The notes: generated by a model not told the origin, from the sequence alone. Counted from the stretch's first letter, positions 1 to 8,919 are shown. The stretch is 50,671 nt of DNA from a bacterium (GCA_021845685.1 JAJZVN010000014.1:1-50671); one strand, 5' to 3'. Translations and numbers: made by a program.

Positions 1-1388
1 GCGCATATCAATGCAAGAAAATTAACGCCTTTATTGTCCATTACCTCTTTGATGACCTGCATTTTAGGCATAGAACCTGCAATCCTTACATTCATTACTT
101 CGTCCGTAAGTATTCCGCCGCCGGCACCGCAACAGTAGGTCTGCGCCTTGTTAGCCCCATCCCTTAATTCAAAAAAATGATTGGCGCACGCTTTTATCAG
201 TTCTCTCGGTATAGTAAGTTGACCGTCCTGCGTCTCACCCATTCTTGATGCACGCGCAACATTACATGAATCATGATAGGTAACTATCTTGTCGTCGTTT
301 GCCGATGGATCCATCTTAATAACCCCGTCTTTGATAAGACCAAGCGTAAAATCACATATATGCGTAGGCTGCCTGTATTTGCCGTCAAGAAAATCAAACG
401 GTCCGTTCATTGTATTACTGAAATTATACAAAGCTCTCCATGCATGACCGCATTCACCTACGATAACCCTCTTAACCTTAAGTCTTCTTGCTTCATCCCA
501 TACTCGTTTATTTATTTCTTTTGTATTCTTGTAACTGCCGATAAACATACCAAAATTACCGGCTTCCGATGCATAAGAAGAAACCGTCCAGCTTATGCCG
601 GCTTTATAAAATACCTTTGCATAACCGATTAGAGATTCCATGTGCGGCATAGCAAAAAAATCAGCGGATGGCGGAACAAGAAGAATTTCGGCGCCTTCCA
701 CATCCATAGGAATTTTAATATCCTTTCCTGTAGCATCTTTTATTTCTTCTTCAAGATCATCTAACGTATTTCTGAGCGCAGCAGGGGGGATGCCAAGATT
801 ATTTCCTATTTTGAAAACTTTATGTATTATTTCGGTAGCATATTTTTGTCCTATACCTATACCATCCATAATCTCCCTTGCAGCCATTGTTATTACAGCC
901 GTATCTATTCCGTACGGACAGAAATAAGAACATCGCCTGCATTCCGAACACTGATAGTAATACGTAAACCATTTTTTAATCATTTGTTCGCTAAAAGGCT
1001 CGGCATCTGCCAGACCTTTAAAAAGACTGCCTGCGGGTGTAAAATAGTATCTATAAACTCTTCTCATTAATTCAGCCCTGCCTACAGGCATGTTATTTGA
1101 ATCACCGGTACCCAAAAAAAATTGACATTTATCGGTACAGGCACCGCATCTAACGCAAATGTCCATGTAGGTTTTAAGCGCTTTATTGTGAGTTAAAAGT
1201 TGTTTAAAAATTCCTACCGCTTTAGTTTCCCATCCATCTTCCAGCGACGCTGGGAAGCCGATTGCCAGCATATCTTCCTTTACACCCGGATACATCTTTT
1301 CGTAAGCGCTTGCACCGGGAACAACCTTAGGAATCTTAATCTCTCCTGTTAATATCGGAATTTTATAAGACGCTTTTATTTTAGCCAT
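1..1388 (-). CDS. dsrK: DsrK, heterodisulfide-reductase-like subunit (3' end outside window)
   Basis: Read on the minus strand from ATG at 1388, with a GGAG Shine-Dalgarno a few bases upstream; it stays open through about 462 codons to the window edge, so the C-terminus is missing. The translation shows two ferredoxin-type Cys motifs (CVRCGACTDKC and CSECRRCSYFC) followed by HdrD/CCG-domain signatures (YHDSCNVARAS and YCCGAGGGI). This is the DsrK arrangement: an iron-sulfur protein on the cytoplasmic face of DsrMK(JOP) that carries the catalytic [4Fe-4S] cluster acting on oxidised DsrC. It follows dsrM by 35 bases and is the last visible gene of the dsr operon. Whether dsrJOP follow cannot be seen. 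Family assignment is firm. Confidence 0.95.
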   Translation of the reverse strand, partial: MAKIKASYKIPILTGEIKIPKVVPGASAYEKMYPGVKEDMLAIGFPASLEDGWETKAVGIFKQLLTHNKALKTYMDICVRCGACTDKCQFFLGTGDSNNMPVGRAELMRRVYRYYFTPAGSLFKGLADAEPFSEQMIKKWFTYYYQCSECRRCSYFCPYGIDTAVITMAAREIMDGIGIGQKYATEIIHKVFKIGNNLGIPPAALRNTLDDLEEEIKDATGKDIKIPMDVEGAEILLVPPSADFFAMPHMESLIGYAKVFYKAGISWTVSSYASEAGNFGMFIGSYKNTKEINKRVWDEARRLKVKRVIVGECGHAWRALYNFSNTMNGPFDFLDGKYRQPTHICDFTLGLIKDGVIKMDPSANDDKIVTYHDSCNVARASRMGETQDGQLTIPRELIKACANHFFELRDGANKAQTYCCGAGGGILTDEVMNVRIAGSMPKMQVIKEVMDNKGVNFLALIC

Positions 1389-1423
1389 TACTTTATCTCC
1401 TGTTTATCTTTATTGTTTTCCCT

Positions 1424-2200
1424 TTAAAGACTCAAATCTTTTGCACCTGGCTTATAATATCTTTCTTCCTCCGGATTATCCGTCATATAACGGGTAGGAC
1501 TAAAAAATACGCCTACAAAATGCATAACTTTGCTAAAGGGTATATATGCGACAAGTATAAGAATTAATGAATAATGAACAAGAAAATACGGATTGCTCGG
1601 TATATTTATTGGATGAAATGTGGCAATACCGTTAATAAACGGATCTAATCTGTTATCTATTTTCGTAAGATCAGAAGCAGAAATTAAAAAATTCATAGAC
1701 AATCCTGCAATAGCTATCATCATTAAAATAATAAGTATTAAATAATCCGATAAAAGAGAGATAATTCTCACTCTGTCAACGATCATCCTGCGAAAAAGCA
1801 GATAAAATAGCGAAAGAAACATTAAAATACCGAAAACTATGCCTGCGTTCACAAAGAGCGGATACCATGAAGGCAGCGAAACAACACCGTTATGATAATG
1901 ATAAATAAAATGCCGGGCAAAATGCAGCAATATAAGAATAATAAATGAAACATGGAAGATATATCCTGCAACCCATGTAGGCTTATTTGCTCTAAATAAA
2001 CTCTTAAATAATAAAATTTCGCTTGCAACCCTGCCGACTGAACCTGTTTTTGTCTGGGGTGCAGGCGTAAGTGCAATCTTTACCGGCATTGGCGTCTTGG
2101 CATACACGATTATTTTAATCAAAACACCGATTATAAAAATAGCGGCTGCAAAATATGTTAATAAAACATACACGCCGCTCAAGAAGTTTAAATCTATCAT
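1424..2200 (-). CDS. dsrM: DsrM, membrane cytochrome b subunit
   Basis: A 258-residue, mostly hydrophobic protein with about six membrane segments. It resembles the NarI-type cytochrome b family to which DsrM belongs. Histidines in helices (HVSFII, LLHFARHFIYHYH, HYSLIL) are candidates for haem b ligands. In the family, DsrM oxidises menaquinol and passes electrons to DsrK. AGGAG precedes the ATG at 2200. It is somewhat shorter than many DsrM proteins (often above 300 residues), but no truncation is evident. It directly precedes dsrK, which supports a minimal DsrMK module. It is separated from dsrC by about 200 bases containing a strong hairpin. Confidence 0.92.
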   Translation of the reverse strand: MIDLNFLSGVYVLLTYFAAAIFIIGVLIKIIVYAKTPMPVKIALTPAPQTKTGSVGRVASEILLFKSLFRANKPTWVAGYIFHVSFIILILLHFARHFIYHYHNGVVSLPSWYPLFVNAGIVFGILMFLSLFYLLFRRMIVDRVRIISLLSDYLILIILMMIAIAGLSMNFLISASDLTKIDNRLDPFINGIATFHPINIPSNPYFLVHYSLILILVAYIPFSKVMHFVGVFFSPTRYMTDNPEEERYYKPGAKDLSL

Positions 2201-2275
2201 AATTGAATCTCCTTTAATACTCGTTATGCCTTTTTAAAATAAAAAACACTCTATTATATATAATATATTGCAGCT

Positions 2276-2303
2276 GCAAGGCATGCCGTAAGGCAAGCCT
2301 TGC
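2276..2303 (-). other. Intercistronic hairpin between dsrC and dsrM
   Basis: A near-perfect palindrome: 2276-2282 (GCAAGGC) pairs with 2297-2303 (GCCTTGC). Inside, after a single A/A mismatch, TGCC (2284-2287) pairs with GGCA (2292-2295) around a four-base GTAA loop (in the + orientation). No T-run follows in the direction of transcription, so it does not look like an intrinsic terminator. A 3'-stabilising or processing hairpin after dsrC is more likely, which would fit the high DsrC:DsrMK ratio known in sulfate reducers. The pairing is seen directly; the function is inferred. Confidence 0.6.
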
Positions 2304-2396
2304 AAAAAAGACATATTTTATTTATACGCAATTTTAACTAAGCTGCTACATAATACATAATATATGTTTAATATTATACTAAAGACATTTTTTTAT

Positions 2397-2738
2397 TTAT
2401 ACACAGCCAGTAGGTTTTGGAAGACCTGCTATCATGGCAAGCTGCTTAGCCGGCCCATCCGGAAAAAGTTCGTAAATAAACTTATTTGCTTCTTTTTTGT
2501 CCTCAATATTTTCAAGCTTTTGTACCTCTTTTATTAGAGATTTAATTGCAGGAGCAACCTGAAACTTTGAAAAATAGTCCCTTATCCAATTAATTAACTC
2601 CCAATGCTTTTCTGTAAGTTCTATACCTTCTTTCTTGGCAATATATACGGCCATATCTTTATTCCAATTATCTAAATTCTGCAAGTATCCTTCATCATCA
2701 GTTTCTATTACCTTACCGTTAAATTCAAATGATGCCAT
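2397..2738 (-). CDS. dsrC: DsrC/TusE-family protein lacking CysB
   Basis: A 113-residue member of the DsrC/TusE family. It begins with the family pattern (ETDDEGYL, then W, then LTEKHWELINWIRDYF) and ends in the conserved arm AGLPKPTGCV, so the penultimate cysteine (CysA, C112) is present. Family DsrC proteins have a second cysteine (CysB) 11 residues earlier, in a GPAKxxC context. Here the arm reads GPAKQLAM, with alanine (codon GCC) at residue 101, and the protein has no other cysteine. That one-cysteine pattern is typical of TusE, yet the gene sits between dsrL and dsrM in the dsr operon. AGGAG precedes the ATG. It could be a dsrC that lost CysB, or a TusE-like protein recruited to the operon. 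Confidence 0.93.
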   Translation of the reverse strand: MASFEFNGKVIETDDEGYLQNLDNWNKDMAVYIAKKEGIELTEKHWELINWIRDYFSKFQVAPAIKSLIKEVQKLENIEDKKEANKFIYELFPDGPAKQLAMIAGLPKPTGCV

Positions 2739-2799
2739 GGCTCAAATTCTCCTATTATTATAATTAATTTAATTAATATTATAAAAAAATATTAAATTT

Positions 2800-4509
2800 T
2801 TAAATCATATCAATATAGCCGCAAGGGCAACTTTCTGCGCATTTTTTACACCCGTTGCATGTTTCTAGATGAAACTCAAAATGCTGACCTTTAGGCAATT
2901 TTTTAACCGCGCTTTGAGAACAATATTCAAAACAGCTGCCGCAATCAAAACACATACCGCAGCTCATACATCTCTTTGCCTCCAAAATTAAATCATTTAA
3001 ATCTAGATTATTTAAAATCCCATCAAAATCATTAATTCTAACAGAAGGCTCTCTTGAACTTCTTTTATGTCTCTCCGCATTTTGAAAATATGCTATATAC
3101 ATATTCTTACCTTCGCGGTTTATTGCATCGTCATACTTTATGACGGCTCTTTCATCTTTCTTGATTGACTCCCCGCTTAATTTTTTATGTATTGAATATG
3201 CCGCATATCTCCCCATTCCTATTGCATCGGTTACTAAACCAAATTTTAAAATGTCGCCTCCGGCAAATACTTTATCCTCATTAGCCACTAAATAGTCTTC
3301 ATCCACATTAAGAAATTCATTATTTGGATTTTTTGTAAGTTTTTCAAGACCCTTATAATCCGGTTTCTGACCGAAAGAATAGATAAGAGTATCCAATTTT
3401 AACATTAATTCAGGACCGTTTTCTATTAAAATAGGATGCACCCTGCCCGAAGCATCTTTTTCGGAAAGTTTCATTTTTTTAAGGCGAACAGCAACAGCTT
3501 TTCCATTTTCAACGATAATTTCGTCTAAAGCAAATAAAAATTCAAATTTGATTCCCTCGCTATTGCCTTCCTTAACCTCGGTAGAGCCTTTTTCCTCTAT
3601 TTCCGAAACATCGTTTAATGTTCCTTTATTGTAAATAAATGTTACATTAGCGCCAAGTCTTTTTGCAACCATTCCTGCGTCCATTGCACTGTCGCTTCCT
3701 ATGACCACAACCTCTTTCCCTGCATCCTTAATTTCTCTTGATGCAGCCTTTTCAAGAAATTCAATGCCTGTAAAAACATTAGGCGCATCTGCGCCTTTCA
3801 TTTTCATCTTAATAGGTTCATGTGTCCCGATTGCAACAAATACGGCATCATACTCGGATTTAAGTTTATCTATCGTTACATCGGTTCCGATATTTACACC
3901 TGTTTTTATTTCAACGCCAAGGTCTTTAATTCGGTTAACCTCTGCATCTATAATATCTAAAGGAAGTCTAAAACTCGGTATGCCGTATCTTAGATAACCC
4001 CCTGTTTCAGGAAGTTTTTCATAAATTGTAACATTATATCCCCTTATCGCAAGATGATAAGCACATGAAAGCCCTGCGGGTCCGCTGCCGATAATTGCTA
4101 TTCTTTCTTTTTTTGGAATGTCGGTCATTTTCTTAAAATGAAGATTATTTTTTATTCCATAATCACCGACAAACATCTCTATAGAATTAATAGCAACAGG
4201 TTTATCCTTAAACTTACGATTACACTCTTCTTCGCATGGATGAGGACAAACCCTCCCGGTTATGGACGGCAAAGGATTTGACTCAGTAAGCATATAAAAT
4301 GCTTCTTTAAGAGATTCATCAATCGGTCGTTCATAAGACTCACTTTGAGCAATAAATTGTATATAATCCCTAACCCTTGTTCCATTAGGACAAGTGTCCA
4401 TACATGGAGGTTTCTTCTCTACATATTTAGGTCTAAAGGGTGACTGCTGCATTCCCCCGCCTGAGCTTGACACTTTTAGCGGTTTTTTAACTTTTTTTAA
4501 TTCAAGCAT
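2800..4509 (-). CDS. dsrL: DsrL, NAD(P)H:acceptor oxidoreductase with C-terminal ferredoxin domain
   Basis: A 569-residue protein of the glutamate-synthase small-subunit (GltD) family. An N-terminal Fe-S region has CMDTCPNGTRVRDYIQ and GRVCPHPCEEEC. It is followed by an FAD Rossmann motif (IIGSGPAGLSCAYHLA, about residue 135), an NAD(P)H site (VVVIGSDSAMDAG) and a C-terminal pair of ferredoxin motifs (CMSCGMCFDCGSCFEYC and CNGCKKCAESCPCG). In the family, DsrL exchanges electrons between NAD(H) and DsrAB. The forms beside reductive DsrAB and DsrD are thought to feed NADH electrons into sulfite reduction. It lies between dsrD and dsrC. The domain order and context fit DsrL better than a generic GltD; the reductive direction is inferred. 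Confidence 0.88.
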   Translation of the reverse strand: MLELKKVKKPLKVSSSGGGMQQSPFRPKYVEKKPPCMDTCPNGTRVRDYIQFIAQSESYERPIDESLKEAFYMLTESNPLPSITGRVCPHPCEEECNRKFKDKPVAINSIEMFVGDYGIKNNLHFKKMTDIPKKERIAIIGSGPAGLSCAYHLAIRGYNVTIYEKLPETGGYLRYGIPSFRLPLDIIDAEVNRIKDLGVEIKTGVNIGTDVTIDKLKSEYDAVFVAIGTHEPIKMKMKGADAPNVFTGIEFLEKAASREIKDAGKEVVVIGSDSAMDAGMVAKRLGANVTFIYNKGTLNDVSEIEEKGSTEVKEGNSEGIKFEFLFALDEIIVENGKAVAVRLKKMKLSEKDASGRVHPILIENGPELMLKLDTLIYSFGQKPDYKGLEKLTKNPNNEFLNVDEDYLVANEDKVFAGGDILKFGLVTDAIGMGRYAAYSIHKKLSGESIKKDERAVIKYDDAINREGKNMYIAYFQNAERHKRSSREPSVRINDFDGILNNLDLNDLILEAKRCMSCGMCFDCGSCFEYCSQSAVKKLPKGQHFEFHLETCNGCKKCAESCPCGYIDMI

Positions 4510-4565
4510 GAAATCATCCTCATAATTCTATAATATAATTTAAGATTTATAATTTTACAATTTAC

Positions 4566-4802
4566 TTAATCTTTGCCAGGAAGGGTTAAGAAACTTCCTC
4601 CTGCATATCCGTAGACTAACTTCTCGTCATTCATTATTTCTTTTAGAACGCCTTTAATATCGTCTTTTGATAAGCCCTCGTCGGCAAATTCTTTTTCCAT
4701 CTCTTTCACTATATCTACAGGCTTAAATCTTTTTTTGCCGACATACTCCTTGACAAGTCCGATAATTTTATCTTCTAGCTTCTTTTTTATTTCATCGGTC
4801 AT
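4566..4802 (-). CDS. dsrD: DsrD, activator of dissimilatory sulfite reductase
   Basis: A 78-residue winged-helix-size protein (KRFKPVDIVKEMEKEF ... YGYAGGSFLTLPGKD) positioned immediately after dsrB, the usual site of dsrD. DsrD is known to stimulate sulfite reduction by DsrAB and is found with reductive-type enzymes, not with the oxidative ones of sulfur oxidisers. Its presence therefore supports a sulfite- or sulfate-reducing direction. GAGAGGG lies upstream of the ATG. The spacing to dsrB (25 bases) and to dsrL (56 bases) is consistent with one transcript. No unusual residues are seen. Confidence 0.92.
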   Translation of the reverse strand: MTDEIKKKLEDKIIGLVKEYVGKKRFKPVDIVKEMEKEFADEGLSKDDIKGVLKEIMNDEKLVYGYAGGSFLTLPGKD

Positions 4803-4827
4803 AATATTTCCCTCTCATTTTATTATA

Positions 4828-5913
4828 TTAAAATCTTACTTGAGATGAATAATTCATAGTGGTTTCGGCAAGTCTGAAATCGTCCACATGATATTTTGTA
4901 AATTCAAATCCCGTTATTTTAAAGAATCTCGTCCAGCCTATCCTTTCAATCCATTCTACAACTCTTTCTCCAGGTTCGGCTCCATTTTTATAAGCGGTTA
5001 TTATTGTCTTTACAGCCTCGACAACCTTCGGCCATCTTGGCGGATCATTCGGTATAAAAGGGATGACTAATTTGGAAAATGTAGGCTTAATCCTTGCATT
5101 TGAAACTTTTCCGCCTACCCATATGGAAATACCATCGTTTAATGAGTCTGCAATAGGCATTGCAGGGCAAACCGTATAGCAGCTTCCGCAAAAAACGCAG
5201 GTTTCATCATTTATTTTTACGGTCTGCTTACCGTCTTTAGTATCCGGTCTTATAGAATTTGTAGGACATGCTGCAATAGTGCTCGGTATTTCACAGAGAT
5301 TTAAAATTTTTTCACTGTCTATTTTCGGCACTTTCCTGTGCATTCCCATTATCGCAATATCAGATGAAGCAACAGAACCGCACATATTAAGACAGCACGC
5401 AAAAGCAATTCTAACTTTAGACGGAAGTTTATCCTCCACAAAGTACTCATATAATTCATCCATTACAGCCTTTACTACGCCGGATGCATCGCTTGCCGAT
5501 GTATGACAGTGGACCCAACCTTGCGTATGAACGATATTTGCAACGACATTTCCAATACCGCCGACATTATAGCCTAATTTTTCAAGGTCTTTTTTAAGAG
5601 GCTCTATATTATTTTTGTCATCAAGTAAAAATTCAACATTATTTCTTGTGGTAAACCTTAAATATCCTCCGCAATATTTATCAGCCATATCACACAAATC
5701 TCTCACAAAACTGCCGCTAACCAAACGGGGGGAACCCATTCTTACGGTATATATCTTGTCCCCATTCTCCGCAACATGTACCATACTGCCGGTATCCAAT
5801 ATTTCATGGTAAGCCCACTTGCCATAATTCTTTTTAATTACAGGCGGTAAATAATCATGAAAATCATGGGGACCTATATCTGTTATTCTTTTCTTTTTAA
5901 CCTCTTCAGGCAT
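4828..5913 (-). CDS. dsrB: Dissimilatory sulfite reductase subunit beta
   Basis: About 361 residues. The siroheme/[4Fe-4S] ligands are visible as [14 protein letters not shown] and ACCLNMCGS, and the inserted ferredoxin domain as [15 protein letters not shown]. These match DsrB, the subunit that carries the catalytically active siroheme in the alpha2beta2 enzyme. An in-frame TTG lies at 5925, but GGAGG stands five bases before the ATG at 5913 (MPEEVKKK), so the start is placed there. It follows dsrA by about 75 bases. The gene is intact and of normal length. Confidence 0.97.
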   Translation of the reverse strand: MPEEVKKKRITDIGPHDFHDYLPPVIKKNYGKWAYHEILDTGSMVHVAENGDKIYTVRMGSPRLVSGSFVRDLCDMADKYCGGYLRFTTRNNVEFLLDDKNNIEPLKKDLEKLGYNVGGIGNVVANIVHTQGWVHCHTSASDASGVVKAVMDELYEYFVEDKLPSKVRIAFACCLNMCGSVASSDIAIMGMHRKVPKIDSEKILNLCEIPSTIAACPTNSIRPDTKDGKQTVKINDETCVFCGSCYTVCPAMPIADSLNDGISIWVGGKVSNARIKPTFSKLVIPFIPNDPPRWPKVVEAVKTIITAYKNGAEPGERVVEWIERIGWTRFFKITGFEFTKYHVDDFRLAETTMNYSSQVRF

Positions 5914-5988
5914 AAAAACCTCCAAATATATATATGCTATCTTTTAATTAGATTTGATTAAATTTAAAATAATTTATCTGCAGCTGAA

Positions 5989-7176
5989 TTAGTCTTCATC
6001 ATCCGTAAACTTTATAAACGGGTTGCCTCTTGGATGATTAACCATTTCAGGTATAGGTTCTAATCCTATTCCTTCAAGGAAAGTTACGACTCCTACTCTC
6101 TGCATAAGCTCTCCTATCCTTTCTCTGCTGACGCCGTATTCATCCCAGAACTCCCACATATTGCTGATTAACCCTTTCAGCCATTCATAGTCGTTTTTGC
6201 TGTCTTCTAAAACATCGTAAAACGGAACAAGCATCATACCTAATCTTGGACCTGTAACTAAAGGAGCTTTAGCGCCTAATAAAATAGAAAGACCTTTTTC
6301 ATCGCCGGATCTTAAAGCCTTCGGCATTTCATTTATGCAATGCATACACTTAACGCAATTAGAATCATCTATGACTAGATTCTCTCCTTCAAACAACATG
6401 CACTTAGTCGGACATTTATCTAAAACATATTTTTGAACATTAAATTTTTTAACATAATTTTTTACTTCATCTTGATTTATTTTTATTTTATCCTTCCATG
6501 TTCCTATAAAAGCCATATCCGACCTTGAAGCGGCCGCAACGCAATCATTTGAGCATCCGGAAAATTTAAGTTTAAACTTATAATTAAATGAAGGTCTATG
6601 CATTTCATCCTGGAATGCCTGCGTCATGTCATAGCATATCTGGAGTGTATCATAATTTGCAAACTCACATCTTGCAGGTCCGACACAGCAGGATGGCGTA
6701 CGAAGATCTGATCCGCCGCCGCCTAAATCGAATCCTAATTCTGCACATTTCTGAAAAGCTTCTTCGGCTTCCTCTTGCCATACTCCTAATATTTGAATAT
6801 CCCCCGTTGATCCATGAAGATTTAAAAGTCCGCCCGCATGTTGTTCCGCTATATCGGCAATTTTTCTAAGAATATCGGAATTATAAAAAAAACCTGAGGT
6901 TTGATTAACTCTCATAGAGTGGCATTCTTTAACGCCTGGGTATTTTTCGGGAAATTCTGTAAATCTTCCGACAAGTCCTGCGCCGTATCCCCTTACCCCG
7001 GCCATACCGCCATGCTTCCAATGGGTGATCTTGTCTCTATAGGAATTTTCCACCTGTCCTAAGAGATCTTCCGTTCTTTCGCTTTTTTCAGCTGCTCTTT
7101 CAATTTCCCTAACAAAACTTACCCACTTCCCCTTTTTTAGCTCATCAAGAAGCGGAGTTTCATGTTTCTTACCCAT
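5989..7176 (-). CDS. dsrA: Dissimilatory sulfite reductase subunit alpha
   Basis: A 395-residue DsrA. Siroheme-cluster ligands appear in the conserved contexts TPSCCVGPARCEFANYDT and FSGCSNDCVAAASRSDM. The ferredoxin domain ligands are CPTKCM and CVKCMHCINEMP. AAGGAGG directly precedes the ATG at 7176. It is the first gene of the operon, preceded by a 260-base gap with a promoter-like element. With DsrB it catalyses the six-electron reduction of sulfite, or forms the DsrC trisulfide when a two-cysteine DsrC is available. Length and motifs are normal. Confidence 0.97.
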   Translation of the reverse strand: MGKKHETPLLDELKKGKWVSFVREIERAAEKSERTEDLLGQVENSYRDKITHWKHGGMAGVRGYGAGLVGRFTEFPEKYPGVKECHSMRVNQTSGFFYNSDILRKIADIAEQHAGGLLNLHGSTGDIQILGVWQEEAEEAFQKCAELGFDLGGGGSDLRTPSCCVGPARCEFANYDTLQICYDMTQAFQDEMHRPSFNYKFKLKFSGCSNDCVAAASRSDMAFIGTWKDKIKINQDEVKNYVKKFNVQKYVLDKCPTKCMLFEGENLVIDDSNCVKCMHCINEMPKALRSGDEKGLSILLGAKAPLVTGPRLGMMLVPFYDVLEDSKNDYEWLKGLISNMWEFWDEYGVSRERIGELMQRVGVVTFLEGIGLEPIPEMVNHPRGNPFIKFTDDED

Positions 7177-7279
7177 AAAAAACCTCCTTAAAAAAATATA
7201 AATTAAAATAACATTTAAAAAACACTATGTAAATAATATAAATAAATAATATTTACTAATTAATAATCATCAATAAATT

Positions 7280-7331
7280 AACGGCACGTGAAGCATCACC
7301 CTCAATATAAATATTTTTGCTTTTTGCCGTT
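7280..7331 (-). promoter_or_regulatory. Nested hairpin in the dsrA leader
   Basis: Two nested perfect stems lie between the candidate promoter and dsrA. The outer stem pairs AACGGCA (7280-7286) with TGCCGTT (7325-7331). The inner stem pairs AAGCA (7291-7295) with TGCTT (7318-7322). The surrounding sequence is almost pure AT, so these GC-containing arms stand out. This could be a regulatory RNA structure, or a terminator of dsrN (7438 is its stop), since it lies downstream of dsrN as well as upstream of dsrA. No known riboswitch class is recognised. Confidence 0.45.
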
Positions 7332-7369
7332 TGTGTTTGATTAATAAATTAAAATAGGAGTCATATATA

Positions 7370-7399
7370 TAATAAATAATTTTATATGCATATTGTCAA
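7370..7399 (-). promoter_or_regulatory. Candidate sigma-70 promoter for the dsrA operon
   Basis: On the minus strand a perfect -35 box TTGACA occupies 7399-7394. It is followed after 17-19 bases by AT-rich -10-like hexamers (TTTATT or TATTAT around 7370-7376). No better -35 was noticed in the gap between dsrN and dsrA. It would give a transcript with an approximately 190-base leader containing the nested hairpin. A TTGACA can occur by chance, and AT-rich DNA always supplies a -10, so confidence is moderate. Confidence 0.45.
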
Positions 7400-7437
7400 G
7401 AAAAAAATTGTAACAAACTAAAAAAATTTAACATTAT

Positions 7438-8919
7438 TTATTTTATTTTTAAAAAATCTTTTTTGATTTCTTTGATAAAAGACACCCAATTTTTAAACCA
7501 TCCGGGCGAGGATGGAGAAAATATATGCGTATAACTTGCAATTATATTTTTATAGATAATGCCGTCGCTTTCTCCATTTACCCCAAATCCCTTTTCCACG
7601 TTAAAAGCAAAATTCATGTTATTTGACGACGGTGTTTCTAAATATGAATGGTGGAACTCATGTCCTTTAATAAATTTAATCTTATTAAACCATAATCGGC
7701 TATTTTTATCATAAAAGGCAGTAGTTAATTTGGTATAGCCATGCCCTTTCGGTTTTTTTGTCCATTTTACATCGGCATCTATTGCCCCCACCATTTCATA
7801 CATAATATCATCACAGGAAATACTTTTGCAAAGATACATAAGGCCGCCGCATTCCGCATATACAGGAAGACCTATTTCGATCTTTTCCCTTATATTCCTC
7901 CTTAAATTGCTGTTTGTCTCTAAATCCTGACAAAAAATCTCTGGAAAACCTCCTCCTATATAAAGAGCATCAACTTCAGGCAGGTTACCGTCTTTAAGCG
8001 GGGAAAATCTTATAATTTCGCAACCCAAATTCTCGAGCGCTTCAATATTTTCATTATAATAAAAATTAAATGCGCCGTCATAGGCTATCCCAATTTTTAC
8101 TCTTTCTCTAACCCTGCCGGATTCTATTTTTTTAGGAGGTGCGGCAGGTGCGGCAGATGCAGTAATAATATTATATTTTAAACTTACATCGACATAAGAT
8201 TTGGCTGCTATTTTTGATATATTTACGATACCTTCTAAATCAATATAATTTGAAATTTTAGAGGATATATTTGAAACAAGATTTTCAACGTCTTCTCCTC
8301 TAAGTGTCGACAGCAGACCGAGATGCCTCTGTTTTATAGATAATTCTAGGTCGTTAGGGATATTGCCTACTACCTTTAAATCGGTATAATAATTAATTGC
8401 GTTTATTAGATTTTTTTCATGTCTTTTACTATGAATCTTATTTAGTATTATCCCTTTTATATTCACCTTTTTGTCGAAATTTCTAAATCCTAAAAGCAAT
8501 GGGACAACTCCTCTGTTAAATTCTCCGACATCTATCACAAGAATGACGGGAAGCCTTAAAAGCTTTGCCATAGATGCGTTTGAAGATTTACCGTACAGAT
8601 CTATAGAGTCATACAGCCCATGGTTTCCTTCTATAATGTTAATATCTGAATTAAGCGAATGTTCTAAAAAATGTTTTTTTATTTTATCTTTGGACATAAA
8701 ATAAAAATCCAGATTATAGCAGTTTTTACCCGTAGCTATGCTTAGCCACATCGGATCTATAAAATCAGGACCTTTTTTAAAAGACTGGACTATAAACCCT
8801 TTATTTCTTAGCAGGCGCATTATAGCGATAGAAATGGTCGTCTTGCCTGAATTTCTTTTTGCTGCAGATATATAAAATCCTTGCATTTTATAATTTTTAT
8901 TCTCAGAAATATTTTCCAT
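7438..8919 (-). CDS. dsrN: DsrN, CobB-type siroheme amidase
   Basis: A 493-residue protein of the cobyrinic acid a,c-diamide synthase (CobB) family. The N-terminal P-loop ATPase domain (AAKRNSGKTTISIA) is followed by a class I glutamine amidotransferase domain with the nucleophile in YAECGGLMYL and a late histidine region (GHEFHHSYLE). Next to dsrAB this family is DsrN, which amidates siroheme to the siroamide used by DsrAB. Its start overlaps the preceding small gene by 17 bases, so it is translated with zwf and that gene instead of with dsrA. A role in cobalamin synthesis cannot be excluded, but no other cob genes are in the window. Confidence 0.88.
   Translation of the reverse strand: MENISENKNYKMQGFYISAAKRNSGKTTISIAIMRLLRNKGFIVQSFKKGPDFIDPMWLSIATGKNCYNLDFYFMSKDKIKKHFLEHSLNSDINIIEGNHGLYDSIDLYGKSSNASMAKLLRLPVILVIDVGEFNRGVVPLLLGFRNFDKKVNIKGIILNKIHSKRHEKNLINAINYYTDLKVVGNIPNDLELSIKQRHLGLLSTLRGEDVENLVSNISSKISNYIDLEGIVNISKIAAKSYVDVSLKYNIITASAAPAAPPKKIESGRVRERVKIGIAYDGAFNFYYNENIEALENLGCEIIRFSPLKDGNLPEVDALYIGGGFPEIFCQDLETNSNLRRNIREKIEIGLPVYAECGGLMYLCKSISCDDIMYEMVGAIDADVKWTKKPKGHGYTKLTTAFYDKNSRLWFNKIKFIKGHEFHHSYLETPSSNNMNFAFNVEKGFGVNGESDGIIYKNIIASYTHIFSPSSPGWFKNWVSFIKEIKKDFLKIK

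Noticed and set aside
5914-5925. TTG start four codons upstream for dsrB
   Set aside because: GGAGG lies within this extension and is ideally spaced for the ATG at 5913.
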